Assembly: GCA_014825775.1 (NCBI GenBank) | Contig: MVAQ01000297.1 | Location: forward strand, 1 to 22,393 | Reading direction: 5' to 3' | Length of the DNA stretch: 22,393 bases | Source of the DNA: Krasilnikovozyma curviuscula | Taxonomy: Eukaryota; Basidiomycota; Tremellomycetes; Cystofilobasidiales; Mrakiaceae | In this document: piece by piece, positions 1 through 10,554 of the stretch | Position numbering within the stretch: the first letter of the stretch is position 1 | Layout of the letters: each line of letters starts with the position of its first letter | Position numbers and translations under genes: made by a program | Notes under the pieces: model-generated | Database searches by the model: none | Told to the model about the DNA's origin: nothing | The model's input: only the letters and a program-made list of their open reading frames with translations

Positions 1-78
1 AGTGGTGCTGGGGAGATAGGAAGAGATGAGCGCACCACCGTTGAAGCTGCCGACAGTTCAGTTTGGGGTTGAGCACCG
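1..78 (-). repeat. Left inverted repeat, decayed partial copy of CLASP coding sequence
   Basis: Read on the minus strand, this stretch matches bases 22321-22393 at 69 of 73 aligned positions. The only gap is a 5-base tandem duplication of AACTG near position 56-60. Similarity stops abruptly at position 78/79. The partner copy is coding in the CLASP-like gene, so the 5-base insertion would shift the frame here. Homology may continue to the left of the window. The repeat begins about 100 bases beyond the ECD stop codon, so it sits in or just past that gene's 3' untranslated region. Confidence 0.85.
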
Positions 79-180
79 GAAGAGTTGAAGATTGCTGAAG
101 CGGCCACCAGTTACGCATAGAAATACAAACTTTATCGTCAAACAACACGGACTAATAGATTCTAAATCGAGTGCAGCATC

Positions 181-3100
181 TTATTGATTTTTCGCTTTCC
201 CAGCTTTCCCACCCAACCTGCCTACCAGATTCCCAACCGGTCCACTCATGCCACCTTGTGCACTATAACTTTCCAAGAAATTCTTAATCAACTTGTAGTC
301 GACTTCCTCTCCATCGTCTTCATCTTCTGAATCGCAATCTCCAGCCGCCAAGAGTGCTTCTCGCAGTTCAGCATCCATTGCAGCCATGATATCATCCTCA
401 TCTTCCTCTTCATCTGAAGATATTTCCATCGCATCTTCCACTTTCTTCGGTCTGACATGAGGCACTTTCTTCTTCTGTGGTTGTTGGGTAGCCGATAACG
501 TTGCTGTTGGTGTTTGGGTTGGAGCTGCACCTATCGCGCCAGTCTTCTGTCCCTTCTTCTGTTCCAGAGCTTCATCCATGGCTTTCATCACTGCTTCAAA
601 TGAGTCCAGCTTTAAGTTTTTATCTCCCTCCACGAACCGGTGATTCTGTGACATTGATGAAGAGCCTGGCACCACTGGATCAGCTGGGATTGGCATCGGC
701 GTAGTTAACTTCGGCTCATCATCTTCTAATTCGATGGTTGGTACCTTTGTATTGAACTTGATGTTCTCAGAGGAGTTTGAAGAAAACGCTGGCGTTTCAG
801 GTGCGGATGAAACGGAGGCATGTTTCAGACTACCTTCCAACGAGGTTCGCTTTGTAGGATCAACTTTTGAAGTGGGTACAAATGCTGTTGAGGCGAAAGG
901 TATCAGTCTACCAAACGCGAGCGCCCAAGAAATCAGTTACGAGCGACTCACCACCTCGCTCTCGCCTTTCACCTAGAATTCCCTCCCACATCTCTTCGGT
1001 GATACCCAACTCATTCTTTACGAAGCCAAGAAAATCTTCCTCCTCCTGTCCCATGTCCACGTCAATATCACCCTCGCCATCAGCTTCCTCGTCTTCGTCC
1101 AGGATCTTCATCCTCTCATGAGCTTCGGCAGGATCGTCTTCTTCTTCTGACAACTCGTCGTCAGAGTCGATTCCATCGAACTTGTCTTGGGTGAACACCA
1201 ACGGCCTTTTGAATTTCACTGGCTCTGTATCTTCCTTCTTCTTTGAACTTGAGGCTGTCGATTTGGTGATGAGCTCTTGATTGTGAATATTTTTAAGATT
1301 CTGAGTTTGGATGCCCCATTCATCTTTGCCTAGAGACGGAACCAGGTTATCCATTGCTATTTTTCGCTTCTGCTCAAGTTCAGCTTTGGAGAGCGGAGGA
1401 TTTTCGCCATCTTCATTGTCATCTGAGTTTGTTTCTTCATTGGAAACATCAGCGGCGAGTTCCTCGTCATCGCTGTCTTCAAAGTCCTCACTAAATGAAA
1501 TCGAAAAATTCTAGATCAGTATGCTGAACAGACGATGTCATTTAGTTAGCTAAACTCACTCGTCAAACAGAGCACCCTCCATTCCACCTTCAGCATTAAC
1601 AAACTCTCCGACTTTCTTAGCCAGCTCGGCAAGCTCATTTCCATCGCCGGCATCATTGTCCACGTCCATTCTACCCGAAGATTGCATCATTAGGCCATTG
1701 AGCTGAGACTCGTCAATCATCATCCACTCTTCTCCGTCTTCCTTTGATACCTTCGGGTCAACAATCAAGTGCGACTTCAGAGACTCCAGCTGTTTCGGAT
1801 CGACTGGTGTCGGGTGGGCTATTGAGAGGGGAGTCAAATCGAGGATTGCATTCACCAAGACAGCGAATGAGGGTCGCTTTGAGTTGAACGATGTCGATTT
1901 CTGCTGCTCGAGCCATCCCTTGACGGCGATAATCTCCCTTTCCTTCCAAAACTTGCTACCCTCGATCTCATTTTCTCCAAAGAACCCGTTTTTCTCCAAG
2001 TTGAGAATGTAACTCCTATAGTCATTTGAGGAGGATTTCAGAGATTGGTGTGTTGTCACCAGTTCTTCCAAGCTTGATCCAGCCCCCAAACTGCTCGATA
2101 AAGCCTTAGAAGCTGATTCTGAATATAGACTCTCGAATCCAATAGTGATTTTGGCGCCCAAGTCTCTCCATCTCCTCTCATCTTCTTCATTAGCAGTGTT
2201 TGTTGCTGTCGGGGATCTCCATTCGGCATCTGGGAAAGACTTGACAGGAATATCGAAGTTTGAAAGGCTTCGAAGCTGAGCATAGCTGACTTTGGTCATG
2301 TGTACTCGGGTGAGGACGACCTGAGACTGAGGAGTCGTAGGGAAGTACTTCATTTTACCACCCTTTTTGAGGATTGAGGTTGGACCAGAGGTGTAGAATG
2401 ATTCGATCGGTTGCTGGATAAGGGATGGTTCTTTTGAAAGCAGGAGAGCTAGTGATGTCGGTATATAGACGAAGGCTGATTGTGTGTGGGACGAAAGCGT
2501 TTTCGGATAGCTGGATGCGAAAGGATGTTGCGCCGTCAACAGAACGCGCATTGTAGTGAACTAGACAGCAATCACTCACGACGCAATTCGTTCCCATATA
2601 GCCTTTTGGACCTTCTTCACAACCAGATCGCCTGGTTTTCTGTTCCTGACGACAGACAGTGCCTTTCCCAACTCTAACCAACCTTCAGTGCTGCTGTCAT
2701 CATCGTCCATTTCTGTAAGACCACCAGAGGAGAACATAGATGCATTCTTCTTTGGTTTAGATGATGAAGGTGAGGCTATTGATAGAGGGAGCAATACCAG
2801 TTCATTATGATGTAGGAAGAGCCTATTGGTGGAATTTTGAGGTGTAACCCAGCTTGGAAGGTAGTTTGACGCCTCAATCAGCAAGAATTGACCATCGTAA
2901 TCTTGTACGCTGTTAGAACAAAGTATGGGTTACCATTGCCTTACAGGTCAAAGGCCAAAAGAGTTGCCTTACGATATAATTAAATCCTGCCATTTTTCAC
3001 TGATAGTTTTCAACAGCCAGACAACAACCCACTCATCCTCAATCGAATCTCCAACCCTCATGATACCAGCCAGACTCCATATTTTATCATCCTCTTCTGT

Positions 3101-3283
3101 ACCCTGAACAGTGTTGAGCTCAAATGAGTCTTTATGCCAGATCCAGTTCTCAGGTAACAGTGACTGAGCGAACGACCGAATCGAAATGCAGAGAGCTGAT
3201 GCTTGAGAAGATGTTGAGCCTGCTGGTAGATACACTGTGTAGAACAGAGTATCTTGCTGAATGTGGGGCTGCTGGATCGACAT
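181..3283 (-). CDS. ECD: ECD/SGT1 (ecdysoneless) family protein, 944 aa
   Basis: Five exons are read: 3283-2973, 2909-2580, 2510-1560, 1490-952 and 884-181. They are joined by four introns of 63-69 nt, all GT...AG, giving an uninterrupted 945-codon frame. Family hallmarks appear across the joins. There is an N-terminal block with GDSIEDEWVVVWLL (about residue 80-95), then DYDGQFLLIEASNYLPSW, then RIASYP spanning intron 2. An acidic region follows, and near residue 690-715 the motif FVKNELGITEEMW leads to ERGAFVP, created by joining exons 4 and 5. The C-terminus is Asp/Glu-rich and ends in a basic GKAGKAK tail. In animals and yeasts, ECD homologues act in the nucleus and cytoplasm in pre-mRNA splicing through Prp8 maturation and in cell-cycle progression. 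That role here is family knowledge, not visible in the sequence. It shares an upstream region with the XPA gene. Confidence 0.93.
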
Positions 3284-3700
3284 GTTCCTGAATGAAACTG
3301 CTTAGACTTGGATACCACCTTATTCTGACACCTTCAGACCTATAAATCAAGCTCGATTCGTACCCAACAAATTTCAAAATGACACTGAACTTCAAGAATG
3401 GATGCTGGATCAGCAAGCTGGGTTGGTGAGAAAATCGAGATGACAGTCTGAGGGACCATACTCAGCTCCAAAATTCGTAGCTGAGCTGCTCGAAACCAGA
3501 ATCTTCTCTCAAATCATTTCCCTTGGATTTTCCTTTGTTGGACCTGCGTGCATCATTTTCTATCAGTATAGGTCAACGAATGAGGAGCTAGAACGCTAGA
3601 AAAGAGCTTGAAGCTGTCGAAATTGGTTAGCCTTAGAACTTCTTATCACCTCTCTAATGTTCTCGAAGGTAACCCTCAGCATGCTCTTTCCGTAGAATCC
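3284..3700. promoter_or_regulatory. Shared divergent upstream region of ECD and XPA/RAD14
   Basis: The 417 bases separate two start codons pointing away from each other and must hold both promoters. I see no clear TATA box. An in-frame ATG at 3608 lies upstream of the chosen XPA start, so part of this stretch could be coding or transcribed leader. Confidence 0.6.
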
Positions 3701-4898
3701 ATGTCCTCCTCAAAAGCATCTTCATCAGATGAAGCTACTCGATTAGCAGCTTTGAACAGGTTGAAGCTTAAGACCTCACTGAGGGAGAAACGCAAGCGTT
3801 CTCCGAGTCCGACTGCAGGTCCCGGTGGTTCAAAGAAAAATGTCAGGAACGCAACGAAGGGCCTTGATGAAGAAGAGAAGAAGGGTCTGGAGAGGGATCG
3901 TATGCTGGTGAGAGTCGCTCTAACTCGAGAGGAAGAAGAGCTTTACCTTCCGGGGGAGAGAGCACTGACGTTGCACGGGGTGGTGCTTCCTCCTTTTTCG
4001 CAATAGGGAAAGTACTTCGACTATGATTTGTCGAAGATGAAGAACTCAAAGGGCGGCTTCTTGCTTGAGGAAGATGATGAAGGACTATCAGAAGCACAGA
4101 GGATTGAGAAAATCCGGAAGGCGGAGAGAGCCAAGGCTCGTGGAGAAGGAGGATGGGAACCAGGTGAGTCTGAACCATAGGTGTCTTTCTTACAATTGTA
4201 AAACCTTCTTTTTAACTCTTCATATCTGTTTCCTTCAGATATTAACCCCTTGTCGTCGCCCTCGTGTTGCCTCTGTACATCGATTGAAGTTGACCACAAG
4301 TTCAAGGAGATTTTTGGGGTGCTAGTGTGTAACAGGCACAAAAAGGAAAACCCAGATCGGTTCTCATTGCTTACCAAGACTGAGTGTCGCGAGGTGAGTC
4401 GATTTCTTCGCCGCTGATTGTCGCTGCTCGAATAAATTTCAAGCGTTTTCGTCGTAGGACTACCTCTTGACGAATGATGAGCTATCGGATGAAGAATTAC
4501 TTCCTCATATGCTTGCCAAGAATCCTCATGGCGGTACGTTCTCAAATATGATGCTGTTCTTGAGGGAACAAGTCGAGAAGGTCGCCTTCGAGAAGTGGGG
4601 ATCAGCGGAAGCTCTCGGTACGTTCTCACTCAACTTCAAAGCGCAAATGCGGTCAGCCTCTCAAATCTTCGTTGTTTGTTCTTTTGCAGATCAAGAATAC
4701 GCTCGTCGAGAAGGAGCTAAAAGACTTGCTCGCGATAAGAAGTTCAAGCTTGGGCTCAAGGAACTACGACGACGTACGACGCAAAACTTGTTGGCGAAGA
4801 GAGCAGAATCGGAACATCACCATAAGCTTGAAGTGATGGAGGATGAAGGTGTGAAGAGGTGTGAATGTGGGTTTGAGATTGAGATTGAAGTAATGTAA
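3701..4898 (+). CDS. RAD14: XPA/Rad14 nucleotide excision repair protein, 295 aa
   Basis: Five exons are read: 3701-3907, 4007-4163, 4239-4393, 4458-4617 and 4690-4898. Introns are 99, 75, 64 and 72 nt. The joined frame gives the family signature [19 protein letters not shown] across intron 1, then a zinc finger at residues 131-155. [16 protein letters not shown] follows across intron 3, then [19 protein letters not shown] and [15 protein letters not shown] across intron 4. The C-terminal CECGFE resembles the Cys-rich end of yeast Rad14. XPA binds damaged DNA and scaffolds the nucleotide excision repair complex with RPA and TFIIH. The finger reads C131-x2-C134-x17-C152-x2-H155, with His where the family normally has Cys. 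The start at 3701 gives a basic N-terminus; an upstream in-frame ATG at 3608 would add 31 residues. Confidence 0.93.
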
Positions 4899-5566
4899 TG
4901 ATGTACAGCAGTTGTTTCGTCAGTGTAAATTGTGACAATTTGTTGTATGTGTATAAAAGGTGTGGTGTCTTTCATTGTGTACTCTGTGATAGTTTGTGAT
5001 ATCTTTCCATAAGTTCAGTGTTGCTAAATAAATTGTTTGAGGCGACCTGAATAACGTAAAGCTTCCAGGGTAATTCCTAGATTAAGGAGGACCATGGGTG
5101 CGACAGTTAAGTATGTTGAACTAATTTTTAGTTTCCCGTTACTTGAGAAGGTGGCGGGGGATGAAAGGTGGTTTTGGTTCGGGTAGAGAAAGTCCGATCT
5201 CAGGAAATGAAAACAAATATATCGAGACGACTTCGCCTTGGGTAACAAGCACCATGCTCCAGTTACAGCTTATAATAGTATTTATACTTGCCACTGGGGT
5301 CATCGGATTCAGCCCTGATCGCAATACATCATCAGAAAGCGGGTGATCTGGCTAGACCTGTGGAACATCTACATTCACGCGAATAGCGACCTATCTAATT
5401 GTAACTTCCATATAACTTGGATGCTATCCATCAAAAGTATGGATTGAAGGGCGAAACAACACAATGCCAGGTTAATGAGCAAAAGAGACTTTCAAAAAAA
5501 TAAAAATCGGTAAAACTTCACTAACGTCCAGTGAAACTGGAAGAAAGTAAAAAAGAATTGCCTTTA
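4899..5566. other. Intergenic, XPA 3' flank to tRNA-Lys
   Basis: I see no gene here. A candidate polyadenylation signal (AATAAA) lies near 5026, about 130 bases after the XPA stop. Short open frames on both strands show no family motif or plausible splice structure. Confidence 0.5.
5549..5554 (-). terminator. RNA polymerase III terminator of tRNA-Lys
   Basis: A run of six A on the plus strand, so six T on the transcribed sense strand, begins about a dozen bases past the tRNA 3' end. This is the usual Pol III stop signal. Confidence 0.8.
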
Positions 5567-5659
5567 GCCCCACGCGGGGGTCGAACCCGCAACCTTCAGA
5601 TGATTCCTGCTGGAACAGACTGTAAGAGTCTGACGCTCTACCGATTGAGCTAGCAGGGC
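5567..5659 (-). tRNA. tRNA-Lys (anticodon CTT) with a 21 nt intron
   Basis: On the minus strand the gene folds as a cloverleaf. The acceptor arm GCCCTGC pairs with GTGGGGC. The D arm matches the A box (TAGCTCAATCGG). The anticodon stem TCAGA pairs with TCTGA around a loop reading CTCTTAA with anticodon CTT. The T arm GCGGG-TTCGACC-CCCGC contains the B box. Removing 21 bases after position 37, the standard eukaryotic intron site, gives a 72-base mature body; CCA is not encoded. It would charge lysine and decode AAG. A T6 Pol III terminator follows. Confidence 0.95.
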
Positions 5660-5961
5660 GTTGATGTTTTTCTAGGCCCCCTGCTTGTAGTCAATGACAC
5701 TTCTCTTTTATTTTTTTACCAGGTCAATTCTTTCTGCTGTTGTGAGAACTCCCTTCTTCACATCTCCGCCAGTAAGCATAGTACGGCCTTTAAAATTACA
5801 CTTCAGCTTGCCAGAAAGAGGACGATATGTGAGCTTTGCACCACCTTCTTCTATTGCGGTAGGATATGCGCGCATCGGATGAGTTACCTTTAGATCCCGT
5901 CTTCGCCGAAATCTCAGGTGGTCTCCAACCACAGCTTGCCCAAGTAAAACTCACACACATC
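5660..5961. promoter_or_regulatory. Upstream region of tRNA-Lys and the SDR gene
   Basis: About 300 bases lie between the tRNA 5' end and the dehydrogenase start codon, with the two genes diverging. It must hold the SDR promoter. No sharp TATA box or repeated motif is visible. Confidence 0.45.
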
Positions 5962-7142
5962 ATGGGAAGGTTCACAGGTAAAACTGTAGCTGTTACTGGC
6001 TCTTCGGGGGGTGAGTAGTCAACCCTTATCGCCAGTCCCAACTGATGGCTCGCCCTCAAGCAGTTCGAAGCAGCTCACTTACCCAAGGATAATTTTCCCT
6101 CACGACAGGTATTGGACAAGTCATAGTAAAAAGATTCCTCTCAGAGGGTGCCTTTGTTATCTTGCTGGATAGGGATCCTCCAGCAACACCACTCGAGCCC
6201 TCGGAGGGTGTCTTTATTCAGGTCGAGCTGGGCAGTGATGAATCGATTGACAATGCTTGGAAGGAAGTGGAGGCTCTGGGAAGGAAAGTAGATACCCTAG
6301 TCAACAACGCTGGTCTCGGAGGATATGTTACACCAATGCATCTGACTGCAATCGTGAGTGGTTATTGGAGTCTCTTGTGGCCTCGTGAATGGCAGCAGTC
6401 TGCTAGTGCTTACCAACGACCTACCTTACCTTTCTGAAAACCAGTCTAACTTTGATCTAATTCAACGAATCAAGTGAGTAATTACGTTTGATCACCGGAA
6501 CCACTGCCCATTGCGGATCTATTGCGACTCACCGATTCCTCACGATCCTTTCCTCCAGTATTCGGGCTCCCTATGTTCTTACTCAGAAGATCCTCAACTC
6601 TCATCTGTCGTCTCCCAATCCGAAGGAGTCTCCAATCTCTATCGTCAACTTGACATCAATTGCCGCGACAACAGCCTCCATTGGCGCATCCCCTTACTCC
6701 ATCTCGAAAGCTGCTCTAATCATGTTGACGAGGTGCACTGGAAAGGAGTATGCTGCTCAAGGTGTGAGGTGCAACTGCATCTCTCCTGGGCTTGTTGAGA
6801 GGCCAAACATTCAAGGGCTCACTGCTGAGGTTCGTACAGTCTGCAGTCACATCTCAGACGACCCTTTGTGATCCCTAACTCTTCTTTTTTTCTATCTAAA
6901 ATGAATTATACATTCAATAGCAGGTACAAATGCAGATCGAGACCAATCCGCAGGGAAGAGTCGCCAAGTTCACGGATGTCGCTGCGATGGCGGCTTTCTT
7001 GGCTTGTGAAGAGGACGCTGGACATGTCAATTGCGCAGAGATGAAGAGTAAGTCCAGAGGTTTGTTACAGGCTATCACCTGCTGAACCCACTCTTTTCTT
7101 TTGCATCCGACGGAACCAGTTGATGGGGGACGGCCTGCATGA
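5962..7142 (+). CDS. Short-chain dehydrogenase/reductase, 246 aa
   Basis: Six exons are read: 5962-6010, 6109-6353, 6445-6473, 6559-6829, 6924-7047 and 7120-7142. The nucleotide-binding TGSSGGIG (residues 12-19) is formed by joining exons 1 and 2. NNAG lies at 82-85. The catalytic tetrad is Asn108, Ser141, Tyr154 and Lys158 (YSISK). The C-terminus ends IDGGRPA, typical of classical SDRs. Classical SDRs of about 250 residues are soluble NAD(P)H-dependent oxidoreductases. The substrate cannot be told from sequence. Exons 3 (29 nt) and 6 (23 nt) are very short. Intron 4 has a weak GTTCGT donor and a tandem TAGCAG acceptor, so a one-Gln longer form is possible. Gly at 13, 17 and 19 suits a Rossmann cofactor site. 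Confidence 0.9.
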
Positions 7143-7519
7143 ACTAGGCGGTCTAATCTAGCGCCTTTGCTGGAACCTGCCGCTTACAACCCTGCTATAT
7201 ATATACATATATATATACATCAAAGTCAAATGGTACGTGCTGAAAGAGTGACGCTGAAACTATTAGCAGTGGTGGCTGCCTCCTTGAACTGCGCAAGTAA
7301 ACATCACCGGATCTGTATCTGTTGAGCGCGTTAATGCCCTATGAGCTTCGGGCCCATATCTCAACCTCCATGTTTGGTCCGATTAGGTGTCAGATAAAAA
7401 TTAAAAATTAAAATAAAATCGATCTGACGTATCAACCTAAGAAAGAGGGGGGACCAACTCGCGGCTCGTTCTTCCCACTGAACACACTTGTCTCTGCGAA
7501 CAAGTCCCCTGTAGCTAGG
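7143..7519. promoter_or_regulatory. SDR 3' flank and kinase upstream region
   Basis: This holds no gene. It contains an alternating TA tract (7196-7220) about 50 bases after the SDR stop, and an A/T-rich tract (7394-7419) about 100 bases before the kinase start codon. The second tract is placed where a nucleosome-poor promoter element would be expected. Confidence 0.5.
7196..7220. repeat. Alternating TA tract
   Basis: An almost uninterrupted TA dinucleotide run with two C interruptions, just past the SDR stop codon. It is low-complexity DNA, possibly part of the 3' end-forming region. Confidence 0.8.
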
Positions 7520-9351
7520 ATGGGGCTTTCAGATGTTCTCAAGAAGCAGCCTGAGAGTCATAAGAAGAAGAAAGTGAGTCTAAAGTCGATACCAGCTCGG
7601 TGAACAGGTCGCATGAGGGGTACCCTCCTTTCGAGCTGGATCGAAGACATTTTTTCCCTCTCGACCAGTAGTGTCTGACTTGATTGTCTGGCTGCCATCT
7701 AGGACTATAAATTTGGAGAGGTGAGCCCGCTTGTTGACTATAGAGAACTCAGACCTGCTCGCTCTCAATGCTAATTGAAACCAAACTACTTGTTTCTAGG
7801 TCCTTGGTACAGGCACATTTGGGAAAGTCTACCAATGCACTTGGTCGAAGGCACCACCGCCAGGATTACCAGAGAGGGAAGTAGCCATGAAGGTCATCTC
7901 AAAGAAGCTGGTCAAAGGCGATGAAGAGAGCGTATTTTCAGAAATGAGGGTTCTCAAGGACCTGGATCACCCTCACATCGTGAAGTTCTGGGACTGGTTC
8001 GAGAGTAAAGAGAAGTACTGTGAGTCTACCCTCTGATTCAGTCAGGCGTGTCTTTCTCCTTTTGCAAGCACGCTGAGCATTGTTTCTTCGGCACAGACTT
8101 ATCCTTCGAGCTTGCTGTGGGTGGCGAGTTGTTTAACCGAATCACCTCTAAAGGTGAGTCAAACGCTCCGTTCCTGTTTACTGTATAAGGCACTGAATGA
8201 ATTCATTTGTCAGGGAAATTTACTGAACGCGACGCCCAATCTGTGATCCGATCCATCATGTCGGCGGTGGCTTACTTGCACGACCACGATATCGTCCACC
8301 GAGATCTGAAACCAGAGAATATATTATACAAGAGTAAAGATGAAACAGATGGTGGTGAAACTCACGGTGGTCTTGTGCTAGCAGATTTTGGAATGTGAGC
8401 GCTTGGGCTGTCCCATTTGTTCCCCTGTCGCAATTACAGCTGACTATCTTCTTGGTTGGCCAGTGCCAAACATCTGGCTACCCCTGATGAAGTTCTACAT
8501 GTTGCTGCTGGATCTATTGGATATGCTGCGCCTGAGATTCTGAAGAATGAAGGCCATGGCAAACCTGTCGATATCTGGAGCATGGGGTAAGCACCGTCCG
8601 CTAACTGCGCTCTCAGCTAGTGCTGTGTTTTATGGGCATTTGCCAATATCGCGGTCATCTGAATACTGGCCCGACTTTCACAGAATAATAACATACGTCT
8701 TGCTGTGTGGATATTCACCATTCCGAGCTGAGGATCAGAAAGAGCTGGCTGAAGAAACCATCAGTGGTAAAATCGAGTTCCATGAGAGGTATTGGAAGAA
8801 GCCAAGTGAAACTTGTGAGTATTTTCTCGACAGTACGAGTCTATTTCGAACTGTGTGCTGACTTCGGTGTTCTCGTTCGTACAACAGCCAAAGAATTCAT
8901 CCGCCTGCTCTGCAACGTCGACGCGTCGAAACGACCGACAGCACAAGAAGCACTCAACCATTCATGGCTGAAAACTCATCTGGCAGATGGAGATAGTGAT
9001 ATTGGTGAAGGTCTTAGAGCCAATTTCTCAGCCCGTGCGAAATGGAGAACAGCTTTCAAGGCAGTTACCGCCACACAGAGGTTCAGAGCGGCTGGCAGTA
9101 GGAAGGGTAGCTTGAGTAGCGCGATTACTCAGACGAGTGCGCTGGTAAGTTTAGCTTCCCGGAATTTTGATGGCAATGTCACTTGAGAGACATTTTACTG
9201 ACGCACTGTTTGTTCTGTGTAGAGCGATGAGTCGGATGAAGATTATCACACTGCTGGTGAAGAGGATGGGCATGGTCTTTTGAAGGTTCCAGGTGAACAG
9301 GCAGGTGCGCAGATTCAAGCACATGATGAGAAGGATCCAGAGCCGATGTGA
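7520..9351 (+). CDS. Ca2+/calmodulin-dependent Ser/Thr protein kinase, CaMKI-like, 389 aa
   Basis: Nine exons are read: 7520-7573, 7703-7720 (18 nt), 7800-8019, 8097-8153, 8214-8394, 8464-8586, 8684-8814, 8888-9144 and 9223-9351. The joined frame holds the glycine loop GTGTFGKV (27-34), ATP-binding Lys55, HRDLKPEN (145-152, catalytic Asp147), DFG (174-176) and APE (199-201). After the kinase domain, residues 304-331 (LRANFSARAKWRTAFKAV...) match the autoinhibitory and calmodulin-binding region of CaMKI. An acidic tail follows. It would phosphorylate targets when calcium-calmodulin rises, in cytosol or nucleus. The activation loop has Val190 where CaMKI enzymes have the Thr phosphorylated by an upstream kinase. 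The exact fungal paralogue is uncertain. Confidence 0.92.
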
Positions 9352-9710
9352 ATCTTTCATCGACACATCTCGAACTTGCGACCTATCTTGTACTGACTGC
9401 GCTCCTCTGTCTTTTTAGCCTCGTTGCAGGCACAGAGGCATTGAAACTCAAGTAAACGAGATGTGCAAGATATATGTTACCTTAATTGGTCTTGAGAGCG
9501 GTTTCCAAGTCGTGAACGTGCTTGTCTCTTTTGTTGGACTTCTTTCCTATCTTTGGCTTTCATCAAATTCATTATGTAATGTTCTGTATATGATTTACCA
9601 AATGAGTGGGTGTGTTTGTTTTTGGTCTTCTAAGATATGCTAGAGCTGGGGACAGAACGATAAGGATAGGAAGAGGGAATGAGAGCAGTATAGGATGATT
9701 GTGTAAACGA
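9352..9710. other. Convergent 3' region between kinase and lectin-like gene
   Basis: Two genes end facing each other here, so both 3' untranslated regions must lie in this stretch. No gene or structured RNA is visible. Confidence 0.5.
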
Positions 9711-10554
9711 TTAGTGAGGTGAGGAAGCTGGAGAAGAAGAAGAAGAAGAAGTAGATAGAACTGCTGTCACTGTAGAGCTCGTCGACAATGTCGATTGAGT
9801 TGATGATGCTGTCAAACTTTTTGATGCTTCTGCTGATGCTGAGGTTGCGGGCGCCCAAGTTGTGGATGAGGGGTAATAAAATACTGGTACGAATTGCTGC
9901 ACCAAGAATTATACTTCAGATGAAAACTTATAAGATTGCGGATTTATTTGGGAAGTTGAAACAAACCTGTGATGGATCGCCGTCAACACATAACAGCGTC
10001 TGTGCATTCCCACCATTATTTGTAATACAGAGATCAGAATGCGTACAAGTGTCGTCTGCTATACAAGTCGACAGCGTTCCCAAATTCTCTATAATAGTGT
10101 TGTTGGATGTTCGCAGCCATTCCCGTTGAGAATCATCCGTACAGTTACGGACTTCGAGCCCACTACCTTCAGTTACATTAGAGATGGGAAATAAGCACAT
10201 GAGAGACGAGTGCAGGCCGATAAATGAGTTCTGCGGTTGCGTGGGATCGTTCCAAAGCTGTCCCATGTCGTTGAATTCCCAATCGCAGGGCTCTAAGTTC
10301 ACGGGAGTGAACTCGGGAGGTGGCCATGTACCAGAACTACTAGTCGTTCCTAGACACTAGGGTCAAGAGCCGCAAACGGACTGTGAGCTTTCGACGGTCA
10401 GGGAGAAGAACAAGGAACGAGAACCGACCTGAGTTTGATCGTTCAACAGCCTAATTTGGGACCCTATCCCAAGGACTTGTCTCTTTGGTTGATACGCAAG
10501 CGTTCTTGGATATACGAGGAGAGCTAGGCTCAGGCTGAAAGGAATGGAGAGCAT
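9711..10554 (-). CDS. Secreted divergent ricin-B-like beta-trefoil protein, 233 aa
   Basis: Three exons are read: 10554-10429, 10356-9967 and 9896-9711. Introns of 72 and 70 nt are both phase 0. Residues 1-21 look like a signal peptide ending before a basic QPKRQ site. The body has three repeats ending in QLW, QREW and QQF, each following a Cys-Leu or Cys-Ile strand, as in a beta-trefoil lectin. The last 50 residues are Ser/Thr/Ala-rich and likely O-glycosylated, with no hydrophobic GPI-anchor tail. N-glycosylation sequons occur (NVT, NCT, NNT). The start was chosen at MLSIPF because upstream Met residues would bury the signal peptide. Sugar binding is a family inference. It is head-to-head with a two-domain lectin that shares the same first intron position. 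Confidence 0.78.

Noticed and set aside
3908..4006. XPA reading frame continuing past 3908 to a stop at 4006, suggesting a frameshift
   Set aside because: The stretch is a GT...AG intron with a CTGAC branch site. Removing it restores the conserved [14 protein letters not shown] block.
9735..9755. GAA repeat tract as a microsatellite
   Set aside because: It lies in the coding exon of the minus-strand lectin-like gene and encodes its serine run.
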